The position numbers and the translations under genes are program-made. 64,000 nucleotides of DNA from Chrysophaeum taylorii (Eukaryota; Sar; Pelagophyceae; Pelagomonadales; Pelagomonadaceae). The notes below the pieces were generated by a model, which worked only from the letters and a program-made list of their open reading frames with translations, did not search any database and was not told where the DNA came from. The stretch lies in contig JAQMWT010000088.1 in assembly GCA_029834535.1 (NCBI GenBank), forward strand, positions 1-64,000, in the 5' to 3' direction. This document shows, in pieces, positions 29,151-40,376 of the stretch. The number at the start of each line of letters is the position of its first letter. Position 1 is the first letter of the stretch.

Positions 29151-30816
29151 AAAAATGTCGATGTTTCTAGTGCATTAAGCTCAGTCAATGATGTAGCGCG
29201 CCCCGTCGGTACGTATTTTTATCCGTAAGCTCAGGTGTAAATCTATGTATGTCTGTCGCGCGCTGTGGCGACGGGGACCTAACCTTCCTTGCGTTCTCCG
29301 AACTTAACCCGCGAGACTCACACGGTGAGGCGGGATGGTTCTTCTTACCCCTTACCACTGCACTTCTTTGACATCCTCCTGGACTAGTACCACAAAGACG
29401 AGCAAAGTTAGCACTAAGTAGTATTTGCAGTGTTGAAGCAATATGGGCGCGTAAGACACGGTGATATCACGGGGAAATCCATACGTATTGGACGATCCAC
29501 AGTGCCGATTGCTTTGGGATTATTCCCGTGTGCGATTGGTGGTGGTTTATGCTTAACACCAATAGATAGACCATAGTAGTTAGCATTGTTTTGGGCGACG
29601 CGGTAGCGTGAAAGTCAATACTAGCTAAAATCGGGCGAGAAACCCTCGAGCAACTAAACGGGCTTAGAATGACGATCGGGCTTTTTTTTCAATCAGCGAA
29701 ACGTTTGATTTTGAGCACTAGCTTTGTAGAGATTGATGCCCAATCTGGCGGGAGCACCTCTAAAATTTCTGTGAGAACAGAGGATTTCCTTGCAAATAGA
29801 CTCTCGATATGCTCGACTTCATGTTCGGGAGCTAGAGATCTTTGAGTTTGACAATATTCTCGGGCTTGTACTCCACATTATCTGACGTGATGAGCTGCAA
29901 TACGACATGGTTAATGTCGTTGTCGAGATCCCAATTCACAATTTCCTGCATGATGGATCGCTTTGACTCAGAAATTTTAGGTATCAAATTAAACATGTTT
30001 AGAAACGAGATGGTAGTGCTCGTGAGCAGTGATATCCGAAATGAGTGATGAACTCATGCAGCAGAACTCTAGGTTCCATTGACGACGAGCGTGATACTCT
30101 GAAACTCAGTGATCATCATGACACACATAGCCGTCGAACATGTCATCATCATCATCATCATCGAGCATATTGACATGGACCGGTATGGGTGGCGAGGGTA
30201 CTCGATCATGCTATGTTGCCGCTAGCTAGATTTTTCTGGAGGTCGTAAGCTGTGCCTCCTGTTGAGTCGTAGATAGAATTTGCAAGCATACATCTCTTGG
30301 GTATACCTTTACTCGGGTATTAGCAGCTTCTGCGAATGTTTAAATCGGCTGCGATACTTTACCTTGGGCGTGGCCTTGGTGAAGAGCACCTACATGACCA
30401 TGAGTGAACTAGGCACGAGGTGAAAATATGGACGGCTGATCTGTATTGTACTTCCAAGCGGGTCCACATTCTGACGCTAAGATTTGTCGGGCGGCTAAAA
30501 AGTAGGTTGTCGTTGGAACGGGGGACAGCGCCGGTCTCTAGGGCTACGAAATCCACGACCCTCTTTTAACGCCGGTCTCTAGGGCTACGAAATCCACGAC
30601 CCTCTTTTAAGTCCGCCTCGAACTAACTTATCGCTCTGAATGCGGTGTGGACTATGACAGGGGTGAAGCCGGAGTCGTCGAAAAAAACCTGTAGCTGGTC
30701 ATTTCGCTGAGGTATATCCATCGGGAAGTCGTGGCCGGTTTAGAAATGAGAAATCCGGAGGGGATTGATTCTCTTATCCTGTTGTACAGCAGTAGGCTGC
30801 TGCGTAGTATATATAG
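29151..30816. other. Intergenic region without recognised genes
   Basis: No conserved frame is visible on either strand. A short CAT trinucleotide run occurs near 30139-30160. The only clear structure is the 41-bp tandem duplication at 30530-30611. Confidence 0.4.
30530..30611. repeat. 41-bp perfect tandem duplication
   Basis: The unit GCCGGTCTCTAGGGCTACG... ending CCCTCTTTTAA occurs twice in direct tandem, with a period of 41 bp and no difference seen between the copies. It looks recent. Confidence 0.85.
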
Positions 30817-31900
30817 TCAGCAGGAGACTGACGACTTATCATCATACAAGTAAGAAGATGACTGTTTGTCAGGAGTTATTGGAGCTTCTGCATCGTTAGG
30901 GAACGACTGTCGTTGGTAACACACTAAGTAAAAAGCTAACTGGGACTCGAGAGTCTCGATGTACTCGTTTTGGCGGTATATCAACTCGTACGTGTCTTCG
31001 GTCGGGGATATATATTCGTCTTGGTCGTCAAACAGTAGACCAGCGAGGCCTTCAGGTCCGGCAGTTTCATCTTGTTCTTCCTCCTCTTCTTCATCACCCG
31101 GAGCGCCTTCGGTGTTGAAAATTTGCCGCAGGAAATCGACGGCTTGGGCTTCGACATCCACGCAAGCAAAGTTTCGTCTGCAATCGTGGCGATCCTAGAC
31201 ATTGATTCTCGAGAGACGGGCCGCCGGGTCCGTCGTCTTCTTGTTGCGTTAAGAGAGAGGTGCTTGACGGTGGCGATTTTACGAGAGAGAGAGAGTGAGC
31301 GTCTTGGAGGAGGAGGGCCTTGAAAATGACCTGGTGGAATAGCTTGGTTGGACTTTCGTCGCGGGAAGCTCGAGACTTGGCGGCGGAGGTGAGAGGGTGT
31401 TTGGTATTCTTTTTGTCTGGCGTAACTTGGGGCGCTTTTGAAGGAGGCTTAGAAGAAGAGTCCGGATGGTCGTCGTAGTAGGACTGGGACTGCGGAGGAG
31501 GTGGCTTGGTGTGTTTCTTGGTGGTGTGGCCATTGCCCTTGTCGCCATAGCCTTGGGCTCGTCGTTGTTTGAACGCATCGAGATGGCCGACGATGTCGGG
31601 ATCGAGCTGGGCGATAAGAATGTCAGGTGTGGAAGTGACGGCGTCGTCCGGGGTATCCGACTAAGCGTCTCGATCTTCGGTGAGGTGGAGGTGCTGGCGG
31701 TCGCGAGTGGCGTGTCGAGGAGCAAGCGAGTTTCTTGGGTGGTGGCGGTCGTAGAGCTCGAGCCTCGTGAATTTGGCGTCGTTGCCGTGGGTCTTGCGAA
31801 GATCTGGGTCTTTCTCGTACTCTTCAACGCGCTTTGAGCGTGCAGTGCACCCGAGAAGGAATTTTGCTGCCGCGAACGAGGGAGTCGTAGCCATTTAGGA
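30817..31900 (-). pseudogene. Broken acidic protein gene, downstream copy of a duplicated module
   Basis: The minus-strand frame 31161-30817 has DVEAQAVDFLRQIF followed by a Glu-rich tract and an acidic C-terminal part. Upstream, a phase running from about 31894 to 31320 is broken by a TAG at 31661 and contains LDAFKQRRAQGYGDKGNG followed by Pro/Ser/Lys-rich sequence, reminiscent of a disordered gag tail. The DNA at 31090-31235 is a diverged copy of 32520-32645. The long overlapping minus-strand frame at 32202-31279 is judged a low-complexity shadow. Confidence 0.3.
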
Positions 31901-32012
31901 TGTACTGACGCGGCGCGGCCTCGCATACGATGTTTTTTGTTGCTAAAGAGTGACAAGATGTACAAAGGAACAAGCAATACGGGTCCGACCTGTACGACGT
32001 TGTCGAGCGCCT

Positions 32013-32750
32013 TCATGGTCGTGTTCGATGAGGTGCGGAAGGTGGCCGTAGGAGTGGTCCTTGGCATTTGAGTCTTGAGGTGGGCGAGCAGTGGCGGCTG
32101 CCACCGCCGGTGCGCGTACCCCTGGTGGCAGTGGTTTGGAGCCGTTGAATCGTTGCTTCTCCTGTCTGCATGCGCGCTCGAGTGTCGGTGAGCTCTTGCC
32201 ATACAGCTGCGGCTTCCTGCTGCGCATGTGTCTCAGGTCCTTGAGGTGGCTGAAACATCATCTTCTTCTTTGGAGTCTTCGACTTAGTGATTGCGATTCG
32301 CTCGCGCGCGTGTGGCGTCAACAAAATTCTCGAAGATCGGTGGCGAAGAGAAAGTTGCCTTTCATGATGGCCTTGTCTCTTCAGGATGTCGGCACGAAGA
32401 GTTGATGATATCCGAGGCGAAAAGTTGATTCCGAGTGCCGGCGGGGTCCTAACGCGAAGGACCAGCAACACCGCGAGTCCCGTCGGCGTCATCTACCTCG
32501 TTCTCCTCTCCGTCAGTACCGGGACAGCGTTGGTGGTGAAGAGTTGCTGCAAAAGCTCGTCCGCTTGGGCTTCGCCATCGGCCAAGAGCGTTTCGACGGC
32601 ATCGCGGCGATCGTAGACATTCTCTTCGAGAGGCGGGTTGCTCCCTCGACACCCTCGCAGATCAAACGTGGTGTGATCTGGACAAGACAACATCAAGAGT
32701 CGGCGTCGTGTAAGGCAGCAAAATAAAGAGGATTTTGCAGGGTCGTGCAT
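32013..32750 (-). pseudogene. Upstream copy of the duplicated module
   Basis: The frame 32750-32493 contains ENVYDRRDAVETLLADGEAQ then ADELLQQLF, matching (with changes) the module near 31.1-31.2 kb. Downstream, a minus-strand frame near 32260-32100 reads AVWQELTDTRARMQTGEATI, a likely short coiled coil. The pair of modules about 1.4 kb apart suggests a tandem duplication of part of a gene, possibly a gag-like one. No named family was recognised. Confidence 0.3.
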
Positions 32751-32999
32751 TTACTCAAAACATTGAGTTAAGTAACAACATTTTTTGCCTGACGTACATT
32801 TTGAGTATAGTGATTCGCAAAGTAAAGATCGGGCATTCCCCCCGGGGTGCCGCGAAAAGTAAGGGTAAAGGCTGCTCGGGCAGAAAATTTAGTTTTGCCG
32901 CATCACTTCAATTCCAGCGCCAACCTTTTCACAACAATTTGATGAGCGAATGGGATTAGTTTTGATGGTTAATCCTCGTCTTCTTTGTTTTCATCGAGG

Positions 33000-34760
33000 G
33001 GAATGATTTTTTTTCGGACTTGAAACTTGAACTTCTTGAGGATGTGGCTTGTTTCGAGCCCGCTTAATAAATTCCTTGTTCATGCGCAGGGTCACCAGCA
33101 TGTCCAGCTCCTCGTCGCTCATGAGGGTGTTGCCCTCGGTCATGACGATCGATGTTGACAGCTGAGACGATGCAGAAGCTCTCAGCAGGCAGCGCGCCGA
33201 TATTGCGTATCGAACCTCGTGCCATGTCCGGAAGGTGGTTGCCTTCGTTTCGCGTGTAGAGCTTGCCGACGTTGAGCATCATCAGGTCCAAGAGCTTGGG
33301 GATCCTGGAGGTTTTGGAGAACTTCTCCGAGAGGTCGTCAGGAAATAATAAATACCTCGAGCGAATCGATGCTGCGAGCGTACTGGACCCACTTCAGGAA
33401 GACGCGTTTGAACTCTGCTTTGGAGTCCGGCATCGCCTCCTCCGATTCCATAGCTTGATGCTGCTGCTGCTGCTGCTGCTGCTCCACGGGCTGAGGAATG
33501 GCTTCAGCCCAGCAGTCGGGCTCGACGTCGTCATCATCATCTGAGTCGGACGCCGGTGCCGTCGCGGATGCAGCCCGTTCCGGCGCCTCCAACGATGCCG
33601 CCACCATCGCTGCCACGGCTGCAGAGTCAGCTACGTTGGCTACCTTTGCCCGGTGGTATCAAAATGCGGTCGAAGCATATTCCACGTATATCTTCTCGAG
33701 GATGGCCTTGGCCTTGTCCGACTCGTCTTGATTGTCCAGAGGTTTACAAACCAGCCGCTGGTCCAAGAGCATGGCGGCCTATACTCTTCACTCACTCAGG
33801 ACGTGACAAAAGAAGAAACCCGGCGGCCAGGCGCTTAGTCTTGTCCGCGATGGTACCGCCATCATGAAGGCCCTGGCCGAACTGGTTGTCGTGGGCCTTG
33901 TCAAAGCAGATGTTGATGACGTGAGTCAGGAGCTCGACAAAGTTCGTGAATTCGCCCCGAACGTGGTAGGTGAGTGCCCTGCGCGTCAAGTAATTGCACT
34001 AGCCGCGCCCCGCACCAGCATCGTAGTGCCCGACGAGGACGTCCCGGAGGAACTCGTCCTCAAAGTTTGACCTCGAGACATGGCATTTGCCGTAGATGTA
34101 GAAGTGTGCCGTCTTGCGAGCGCCATCATGTCGTTCTTCCCTTTCAGCACAAACGAGTCGAGCGTCCCCGGACGTACCCTCGCCGCGATCACTCTGCTAG
34201 CCGCGCTCGCGTCACCGGCTGCGATGTTCAACGCCTCGTGGATCCCCGTCTGCCTCTCATGGACCTGCTTGCACTTTTTCCGGCCGATGTCCGACTGCGG
34301 GTGCTTCTTGGCGATGTGCTCGATAGCCTCGGTCGTGTTCCAGCACCTTTTCTTTTTGTTGTACTGCAGCCTCAGCAATGCGTAACACATGCCGGTGTCG
34401 TCCTCGTACAAGCACGCGCGCGTCTTCTTGGAATTGTTGGCGTGCGGCTTCAGGCACTCGGGGTGGTCGCCCTTGAGGCGCTTTTCCACGCCCCAGACGC
34501 CGCTCTTCTGGCCCCGCTTATCGTTGCCCTCCTTTCTTGGCGTGTTGTCGCCGTACTGGTCCCTAGCACGAAAGCGTTACCGTCCTCCTCTTCACCGTCG
34601 TCATCAGCACCACCCTCGCTCTCATCCTCCACGTTGTGGCACGCCACCGGAGGCGACTGCTCCGCGTCGGCAGGGCTGGCCGTCGCATCCGGGGTCCGTA
34701 ACGCAGACATCGTCTACAGGCTTAGCCCAGGCATCGATTGGTCGACTTGGGTGAAGCACC
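33000..34760 (-). pseudogene. hAT transposase relic, copy B
   Basis: The minus-strand frame 34489-33986 has a BED-finger-like stretch (CWNTTEAIEHIAKKH), usual at the N-terminus of hAT transposases, preceded by the acidic ADAEQSPPVACHNVEDE segment in another frame. Near 33240-33060 the sequence reads DMARGSIRNIGALPAES and, after a slip, TLMSDEELDMLVTLRMNKEF. This corresponds to the hAT C-terminal dimerisation region, in which short residues precede ER-F and an LRMN-like end. A poly-Gln run is at about 33460-33485. Several slips make it inactive. Confidence 0.55.
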
Positions 34761-35110
34761 CGACGGTTTTCGTAATGTAAAAATAGTACTTTACCATCGC
34801 TTTGGCGCAACAGTAAAGTCATAATAAAATAAAGTAAAATAGTAAATACAAAAGTAAAGAAAATTGGATATTTATTTTTACTAACGTTTGAGTAAATGCA
34901 AAACTCTGAGATTTAGTTATGAGGTGAAAGTAGGTAGTCAGATGCTTCAAAAATATAAAGTGGTGAAAGTTAAAGGAGCACCATAGGCTGTGCGATAACA
35001 ACTTTGATTATCTGGCATATCGATTGTAGCTACCATTAAGGGTGTAATGAAGAGGAAGTAACAAGATCGGGCGAAAGCCTAGAAAATACCCCAAAGATTA
35101 CTTGCATAGA
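34761..35110. other. A/T-rich spacer left of the light-harvesting array
   Basis: The stretch is strikingly A/T-rich (AAATAAAGTAAAATAGTAAA-type sequence at 34780-34900) compared with the array. No gene was seen. The first recognisable array-unit sequence starts at about 35110. Confidence 0.5.
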
Positions 35111-35306
35111 AGCACAAACGCGCGCTTTCTTGCACATCGACAGTGGACCCGAGATGAGATAGCGGTAGGCCCTATAGCAGGGTAGCCAAAAGATTCGGTT
35201 GCGGATCTCTTTTCCTAAAAAATAATATGCGTGCAAGATCGCGCGAAACTTAAACCCTTGCCCCAAAGATCGCGTGTCGAGAAGCGTTCAAAACACAAAC
35301 GAAAGG

Positions 35307-35918
35307 ATGTTCTCCAAGGTCGTCGTCGCGCTCTGTCTCACCTCGGCTGCTGCCTTCGCGCCCGTGGCCTCCCACGCAGCCCCCAAGACCGTCGTCAAGG
35401 CCTTCGAGACCGAGCTTGGCGTCCAGCCTCCGCTTGGCTTCTTTGACCCTCTCGGCCTCCTCGCGGATGCCGACCAGGAGAAATTCGAGCGCCTCCGCTA
35501 CGTCGAGATCAAGCACGGCCGCATCTCGATGCTTGCCGTCCTCGGCCAGATCGTGACCAAGGCGGGGATCTTCCTCCCAGGTACCATCGACTACTCGGGC
35601 ACCAAGTTCTCCGACGTCCCGACGGGCTTTGGTGCCTTCTCCGCGATCCAACCGGCAGGCATCGCCCAGATCGTCGCCTTCGTCGGGTTCCTCGAGCTCT
35701 TCGTGATGAAGGACTCGGCCAACGGCGCCGCTCCCGGCGAGTTCCCGGGCGACTTCCGCAACGGCGCGCTGGACTTTGGGTGGGACTCGTTCTCGGCCGA
35801 GGAGAAGCTGAGCAAACGTGCGATCGAGCTCAACAACGGCCGCGCTGCCATGATGGGCATCCTCGCGCTCATGGTCCACGAGGAGCTCGGTGTTTCCCTC
35901 TGGCCGGGCGGCATCTAA
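35307..35918 (+). CDS. Fucoxanthin chlorophyll a/c-binding protein, array copy 1
   Basis: The gene encodes a 203-residue light-harvesting antenna protein of the thylakoid, expected to bind chlorophyll a, chlorophyll c and fucoxanthin and pass energy to the photosystems. I chose the ATG at 35307 because it opens with a signal peptide (MFSKVVVALCLTSAAA) followed by FAP, the ASAFAP-type motif that directs proteins across the membranes of red-derived secondary plastids; the upstream extension is not conserved in form. LHC helix 1 carries ERLRYVEIKHGRISMLAVLG (about residues 59-78) and helix 3 carries ELNNGRAAMMGILALM (about 178-193), with the Glu/Arg pairs that hold chlorophyll. No intron. Copies 1-4 encode identical proteins. 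Confidence 0.92.
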   Translation: MFSKVVVALCLTSAAAFAPVASHAAPKTVVKAFETELGVQPPLGFFDPLGLLADADQEKFERLRYVEIKHGRISMLAVLGQIVTKAGIFLPGTIDYSGTKFSDVPTGFGAFSAIQPAGIAQIVAFVGFLELFVMKDSANGAAPGEFPGDFRNGALDFGWDSFSAEEKLSKRAIELNNGRAAMMGILALMVHEELGVSLWPGGI

Positions 35919-35960
35919 GTGCAATCCCAGCAGCATCGCTGCTGCCGCGACGGCCGCGCC
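35919..35960 (+). other. 3' hairpin after each light-harvesting gene
   Basis: Eight bases after the stop codon, CAGCAGCATCGCTGCTG can fold into a 7-bp stem with a 3-base loop, followed by GCGACGGCCGCGCCTTTTT. It recurs after every array copy; copy 4 loses the last pair through a G-to-A change. It may stabilise the mRNA or aid 3' end formation; that role is inferred. Confidence 0.5.
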
Positions 35961-36494
35961 TTTTTGCTTGCGCGTAGACCCAAGAGTACAATGTGAACCG
36001 AGGTAGATAATAATGATGTGGCTCATATAACTGGCCGCCCACGGGTAGTTTGAGTAAGTCGGATTTCCTCTGTCGAACAGGGATGTTATTCGTGAGGATG
36101 AGCACGACGTACGCGGCACTACAAGCTCAAGACGCGAGGAGCTTCGACGCACGAGAGAGCGAGAAAATGGCATTCCGGCATGCTGCGCGGGGGGTCAAAG
36201 ACAAGCGTGATCGGCAGCCGCTTTGATTCTACTGCATGAAACTACGGTGTGGAACGCCGTGCGGCAATCAGCTTTGCGCTTTCTTGCTTCTTCTTAGCCG
36301 TCCTCCTTGACGCGTTCTTGCACATCGACAGTGGACCCTAGACGAGATAGCAATAGGCCCTATAGCAGGGTAGCCAAAAGATTCGGTTGAGGATCTCTTT
36401 TGCTAAAAAGTAATACACGTGCAAGATCGCGCGAAACTTAAACCCTTGCCCCAAAGATCGCGCGTGGAGAAGCGTTCAAAACACAAACGAAAGG

Positions 36495-37106
36495 ATGTTC
36501 TCCAAGGTCGTCGTCGCGCTCTGTCTCACCTCGGCTGCTGCCTTCGCGCCCGTGGCCTCCCACGCAGCCCCCAAGACCGTCGTCAAGGCCTTCGAGACCG
36601 AGCTCGGCGTCCAGCCTCCGCTTGGCTTCTTTGACCCTCTCGGCCTCCTCGCGGATGCCGACCAGGAGAAATTCGAGCGCCTCCGCTACGTCGAGATCAA
36701 GCACGGCCGCATCTCGATGCTTGCCGTCCTCGGCCAGATCGTGACCAAGGCGGGGATCTTCCTCCCAGGCACCATCGACTACTCGGGCACCAAGTTCTCC
36801 GACGTCCCGACGGGCTTCGGTGCCTTCTCCGCGATCCAACCGGCAGGCATCGCCCAGATCGTCGCCTTCGTCGGGTTCCTCGAGCTCTTCGTGATGAAGG
36901 ACTCGGCCAACGGCGCCGCTCCCGGCGAGTTCCCTGGCGACTTCCGCAACGGCGCGCTGGACTTTGGGTGGGACTCGTTCTCGGCCGAGGAGAAGCTGAG
37001 CAAACGTGCGATCGAGCTCAACAACGGCCGCGCTGCCATGATGGGCATCCTCGCGCTCATGGTCCACGAGGAGCTCGGTGTTTCCCTCTGGCCGGGCGGC
37101 ATCTAA
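36495..37106 (+). CDS. Fucoxanthin chlorophyll a/c-binding protein, array copy 2
   Basis: The protein is identical to copy 1, including signal peptide, FAP motif and both LHC helix motifs. At the DNA level it differs by a few silent changes, for example GAGCTC for GAGCTT near codon 34. It is preceded by the same ~230-bp upstream segment as copies 3 and 4. Confidence 0.92.
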   Translation: MFSKVVVALCLTSAAAFAPVASHAAPKTVVKAFETELGVQPPLGFFDPLGLLADADQEKFERLRYVEIKHGRISMLAVLGQIVTKAGIFLPGTIDYSGTKFSDVPTGFGAFSAIQPAGIAQIVAFVGFLELFVMKDSANGAAPGEFPGDFRNGALDFGWDSFSAEEKLSKRAIELNNGRAAMMGILALMVHEELGVSLWPGGI

Positions 37107-37690
37107 GTGCAATCCCAGCAGCATCGCTGCTGCCGCGACGGCCGCGCCTTTTTGCTTGCGCGTAGACCCAAGAGTACTACACATGAACCGAGGTAGATAA
37201 TAATGATGTGGCTCATATAACTGGCCGCCCTTCGCCACGGGTAGTTTGAGTAAGTCGGATTTCCTCTGTCGAACAGGGATGTTATTCGTGAGGATGAGCA
37301 CGACGTACGCGGTACTACAAGCTCAAGACGCGAGGAGCTTCGACGCACGAGAGAGCGAGAAAATGGCATTCCGGCATGCTGCGCGGGGGGTCAAAGACAA
37401 GCGTGATCGGCAGCCGCTTTGATTCTACTGCATGAAACTACGGTGTGGAACGCCGTGCGGCAATCAGCTTTGCGCTTTCTTGCTTCTTCTTAGCCGTCCT
37501 CCTTGACGCGTTCTTGCACATCGACAGTGGACCCTAGACGAGATAGCAATAGGCCCTATAGCAGGGTAGCCAAAAGATTCGGTTGAGGATCTCTTTTGCT
37601 AAAAAGTAATACACGTGCAAGATCGCGCGAAACTTAAACCCTTGCCCCAAAGATCGCGCGTGGAGAAGCGTTCAAAACACAAACGAAAGG

Positions 37691-38302
37691 ATGTTCTCCA
37701 AGGTCGTCGTCGCGCTCTGTCTCACCTCGGCTGCTGCCTTCGCGCCCGTGGCCTCCCACGCAGCCCCCAAGACCGTCGTCAAGGCCTTCGAGACCGAGCT
37801 CGGCGTCCAGCCTCCGCTTGGCTTCTTTGACCCTCTCGGCCTCCTCGCGGATGCCGACCAGGAGAAATTCGAGCGCCTCCGCTACGTCGAGATCAAGCAC
37901 GGCCGCATCTCGATGCTTGCCGTCCTCGGCCAGATCGTGACCAAGGCGGGGATCTTCCTCCCAGGCACCATCGACTACTCGGGCACCAAGTTCTCCGACG
38001 TCCCGACGGGCTTCGGTGCCTTCTCCGCGATCCAACCGGCAGGCATCGCCCAGATCGTCGCCTTCGTCGGGTTCCTCGAGCTCTTCGTGATGAAGGACTC
38101 GGCCAACGGCGCCGCTCCCGGCGAGTTCCCTGGCGACTTCCGCAACGGCGCGCTGGACTTTGGGTGGGACTCGTTCTCGGCCGAGGAGAAGCTGAGCAAA
38201 CGTGCGATCGAGCTCAACAACGGCCGCGCTGCCATGATGGGCATCCTCGCGCTCATGGTCCACGAGGAGCTCGGTGTTTCCCTCTGGCCGGGCGGCATCT
38301 AA
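37691..38302 (+). CDS. Fucoxanthin chlorophyll a/c-binding protein, array copy 3
   Basis: The protein is identical to copies 1, 2 and 4. The coding sequence looks the same as copy 2, and the downstream spacer shares the ACTACACATG variant with it; it has one extra T in the run after the hairpin. Copies 2 and 3 therefore appear to be the most recent duplicates or the most recently homogenised. Confidence 0.92.
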   Translation: MFSKVVVALCLTSAAAFAPVASHAAPKTVVKAFETELGVQPPLGFFDPLGLLADADQEKFERLRYVEIKHGRISMLAVLGQIVTKAGIFLPGTIDYSGTKFSDVPTGFGAFSAIQPAGIAQIVAFVGFLELFVMKDSANGAAPGEFPGDFRNGALDFGWDSFSAEEKLSKRAIELNNGRAAMMGILALMVHEELGVSLWPGGI

Positions 38303-38887
38303 GTGCAATCCCAGCAGCATCGCTGCTGCCGCGACGGCCGCGCCTTTTTTGCTTGCGCGTAGACCCAAGAGTACTACACATGAACCGAGGTAGATAATAA
38401 TGATGTGGCTCATATAACTGGCCGCCCTTCGCCACGGGTAGTTTGAGTAAGTCGGATTTCCTCTGTCGAACAGGGATGTTATTCGTGAGGATGAGCACGA
38501 CGTACGCGGTACTACAAGCTCAAGACGCGAGGAGCTTCGACGCACGAGAGAGCGAGAAAATGGCATTCCGGCATGCTGCGCGGGGGGTCAAAGACAAGCG
38601 TGATCGGCAGCCGCTTTGATTCTACTGCATGAAACTACGGTGTGGAACGCCGTGCGGCAATCAGCTTTGCGCTTTCTTGCTTCTTCTTAGCCGTCCTCCT
38701 TGACGCGTTCTTGCACATCGACAGTGGACCCTAGACGAGATAGCAATAGGCCCTATAGCAGGGTAGCCAAAAGATTCGGTTGAGGATCTCTTTTGCTAAA
38801 AAGTAATACACGTGCAAGATCGCGCGAAACTTAAACCCTTGCCCCAAAGATCGCGCGTGGAGAAGCGTTCAAAACACAAACGAAAGG

Positions 38888-39499
38888 ATGTTCTCCAAGG
38901 TCGTCGTCGCGCTCTGTCTCACCTCGGCTGCTGCCTTCGCGCCCGTGGCCTCCCACGCAGCCCCCAAGACCGTCGTCAAGGCCTTCGAGACCGAGCTCGG
39001 CGTCCAGCCTCCGCTTGGCTTCTTTGACCCTCTCGGCCTCCTCGCGGATGCCGACCAGGAGAAATTCGAGCGCCTCCGCTACGTCGAGATCAAGCACGGC
39101 CGCATCTCGATGCTTGCCGTCCTCGGCCAGATCGTGACCAAGGCGGGGATCTTCCTCCCAGGCACCATCGACTACTCGGGCACCAAGTTCTCCGACGTCC
39201 CGACGGGCTTCGGTGCCTTCTCCGCGATCCAACCGGCAGGCATCGCCCAGATCGTCGCCTTCGTCGGGTTCCTCGAGCTCTTCGTGATGAAGGACTCGGC
39301 CAACGGCGCCGCTCCCGGCGAGTTCCCTGGCGACTTCCGCAACGGCGCGCTGGACTTTGGGTGGGACTCGTTCTCGGCCGAGGAGAAGCTGAGCAAACGT
39401 GCGATCGAGCTCAACAACGGCCGCGCTGCCATGATGGGCATCCTCGCGCTCATGGTCCACGAGGAGCTCGGTGTTTCCCTCTGGCCGGGCGGCATCTAA
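38888..39499 (+). CDS. Fucoxanthin chlorophyll a/c-binding protein, array copy 4
   Basis: The protein is identical to copies 1-3. The upstream segment matches copies 2 and 3, but the downstream spacer carries the ACAATGTGAACC variant of copy 1 together with the TTCGCC insertion of copies 2 and 3, so it is a mosaic. The hairpin after the stop has one unpaired end base. Confidence 0.92.
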   Translation: MFSKVVVALCLTSAAAFAPVASHAAPKTVVKAFETELGVQPPLGFFDPLGLLADADQEKFERLRYVEIKHGRISMLAVLGQIVTKAGIFLPGTIDYSGTKFSDVPTGFGAFSAIQPAGIAQIVAFVGFLELFVMKDSANGAAPGEFPGDFRNGALDFGWDSFSAEEKLSKRAIELNNGRAAMMGILALMVHEELGVSLWPGGI

Positions 39500-39880
39500 G
39501 TGCAATCCCAGCAGCATCGCTGCTACCGCGACGGCCGCGCCTTTTTGCTTGCGCGTAGACCCAAGAGTACAATGTGAACCGAGGTAGATAATAATGATGT
39601 GGCTCATATAACTGGCCGCCCTTCGCCACGGGTAGTTTGAGTAAGTCGGATTTCCTCTGTCGAACAAGGATGTTATTCGTGAGGATGAGCACGACGTACG
39701 CGGTACTACAAGCTCAAGATGCGAGGAGCTTCGACGCACGAGAGAGCGAGAAAATGGCATTCCGGCATGCTGCGCGGGGGGTCAAAGACAAGCGTGATCG
39801 GCAGCCGCTTTGGTTCTACTGCATGAAACTACGGTGTGGAACGCAGTGCGGCAATCAGCTTTGCGCTTTCTTGCTTCTTC

Positions 39881-40254
39881 TTACCCTTACCCTGATCGCC
39901 GACCGCATGGTTGGGATGGAGGACGGTGCCTCATGAATCCTGAGCCTTGCGAGGGCATCCGCCCTCCCGGCGTAGGTTGGCACCTATTCGCCTCTCGTTC
40001 GGGCCGGTTGACAGCCGGAACGTTCGCAGTGGGACGGGGTATGGCCGGGGGGCGCAGACGGAAGGTTATCGACGAGTTGGTTGTCAGTCACATCGCGGTC
40101 TCCTCGTCGCATGGCGACGAGCTTGATGATCACTCTCCGCCGACCCACCTTTCGGCGCTCCTCGTCTACAGGCCCGTGATTCCGGACTGGCTCCTGTCGG
40201 TCCGGCCTGGCTCCCATGCTCGGGAGAGGTCTGAAGTTATTTAGTTAGTTAGTT
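39881..40254 (+). mobile_element. (TTAG)-tail retroposon copy C, in the array spacer
   Basis: In units 2-4 the spacer reads CTTCTTCTTA then GCCGTCCTCC; here about 370 bp separate these. The insert begins CCCTTACCCTGATCGCC, passes through about one 71-bp unit and the shared family body, and ends GAAGTTATTTAGTTAGTTAG. This is the best full-length copy in the window: 5' region, one VNTR unit, body and TTAG tail. The target duplication cannot be separated from the tail (TTA). Confidence 0.7.
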
Positions 40255-40376
40255 AGCCGTCCTCCTTAACGCGTTCTTGGACATCGACAGTGGACCCTAG
40301 ACGAGATAGCAATAGGCCCTATAGCACGGTAGCCAAAAGATTCGGTTGAGGATCTCTTTTAACTAACTCGGTTGAG
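40255..40376 (+). repeat. Displaced array spacer with 26-bp duplication
   Basis: This is the normal upstream segment of the light-harvesting units, from GCCGTCCTCC to GAGGATCTCTTTT, now cut off from copy 5 by a second retroposon. The segment CGGTTGAGGATCTCTTTT is present twice, each followed by AACTAACT, which is the complement of the TTAG tail. This looks like a tail-only retroposon insertion with an 18-bp target duplication. Confidence 0.6.

Noticed and set aside
31279-32202. 307-codon minus-strand frame
   Set aside because: Its translation is Ser/Thr/Arg/Pro-rich low complexity; another phase in the same DNA looks more like protein.
39984-40217. 77-codon frame (and relatives at 21635 and 40420) as a conserved small protein
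   Set aside because: The similarity follows the retroposon DNA in both coding and non-coding parts and the frame is truncated with the element.
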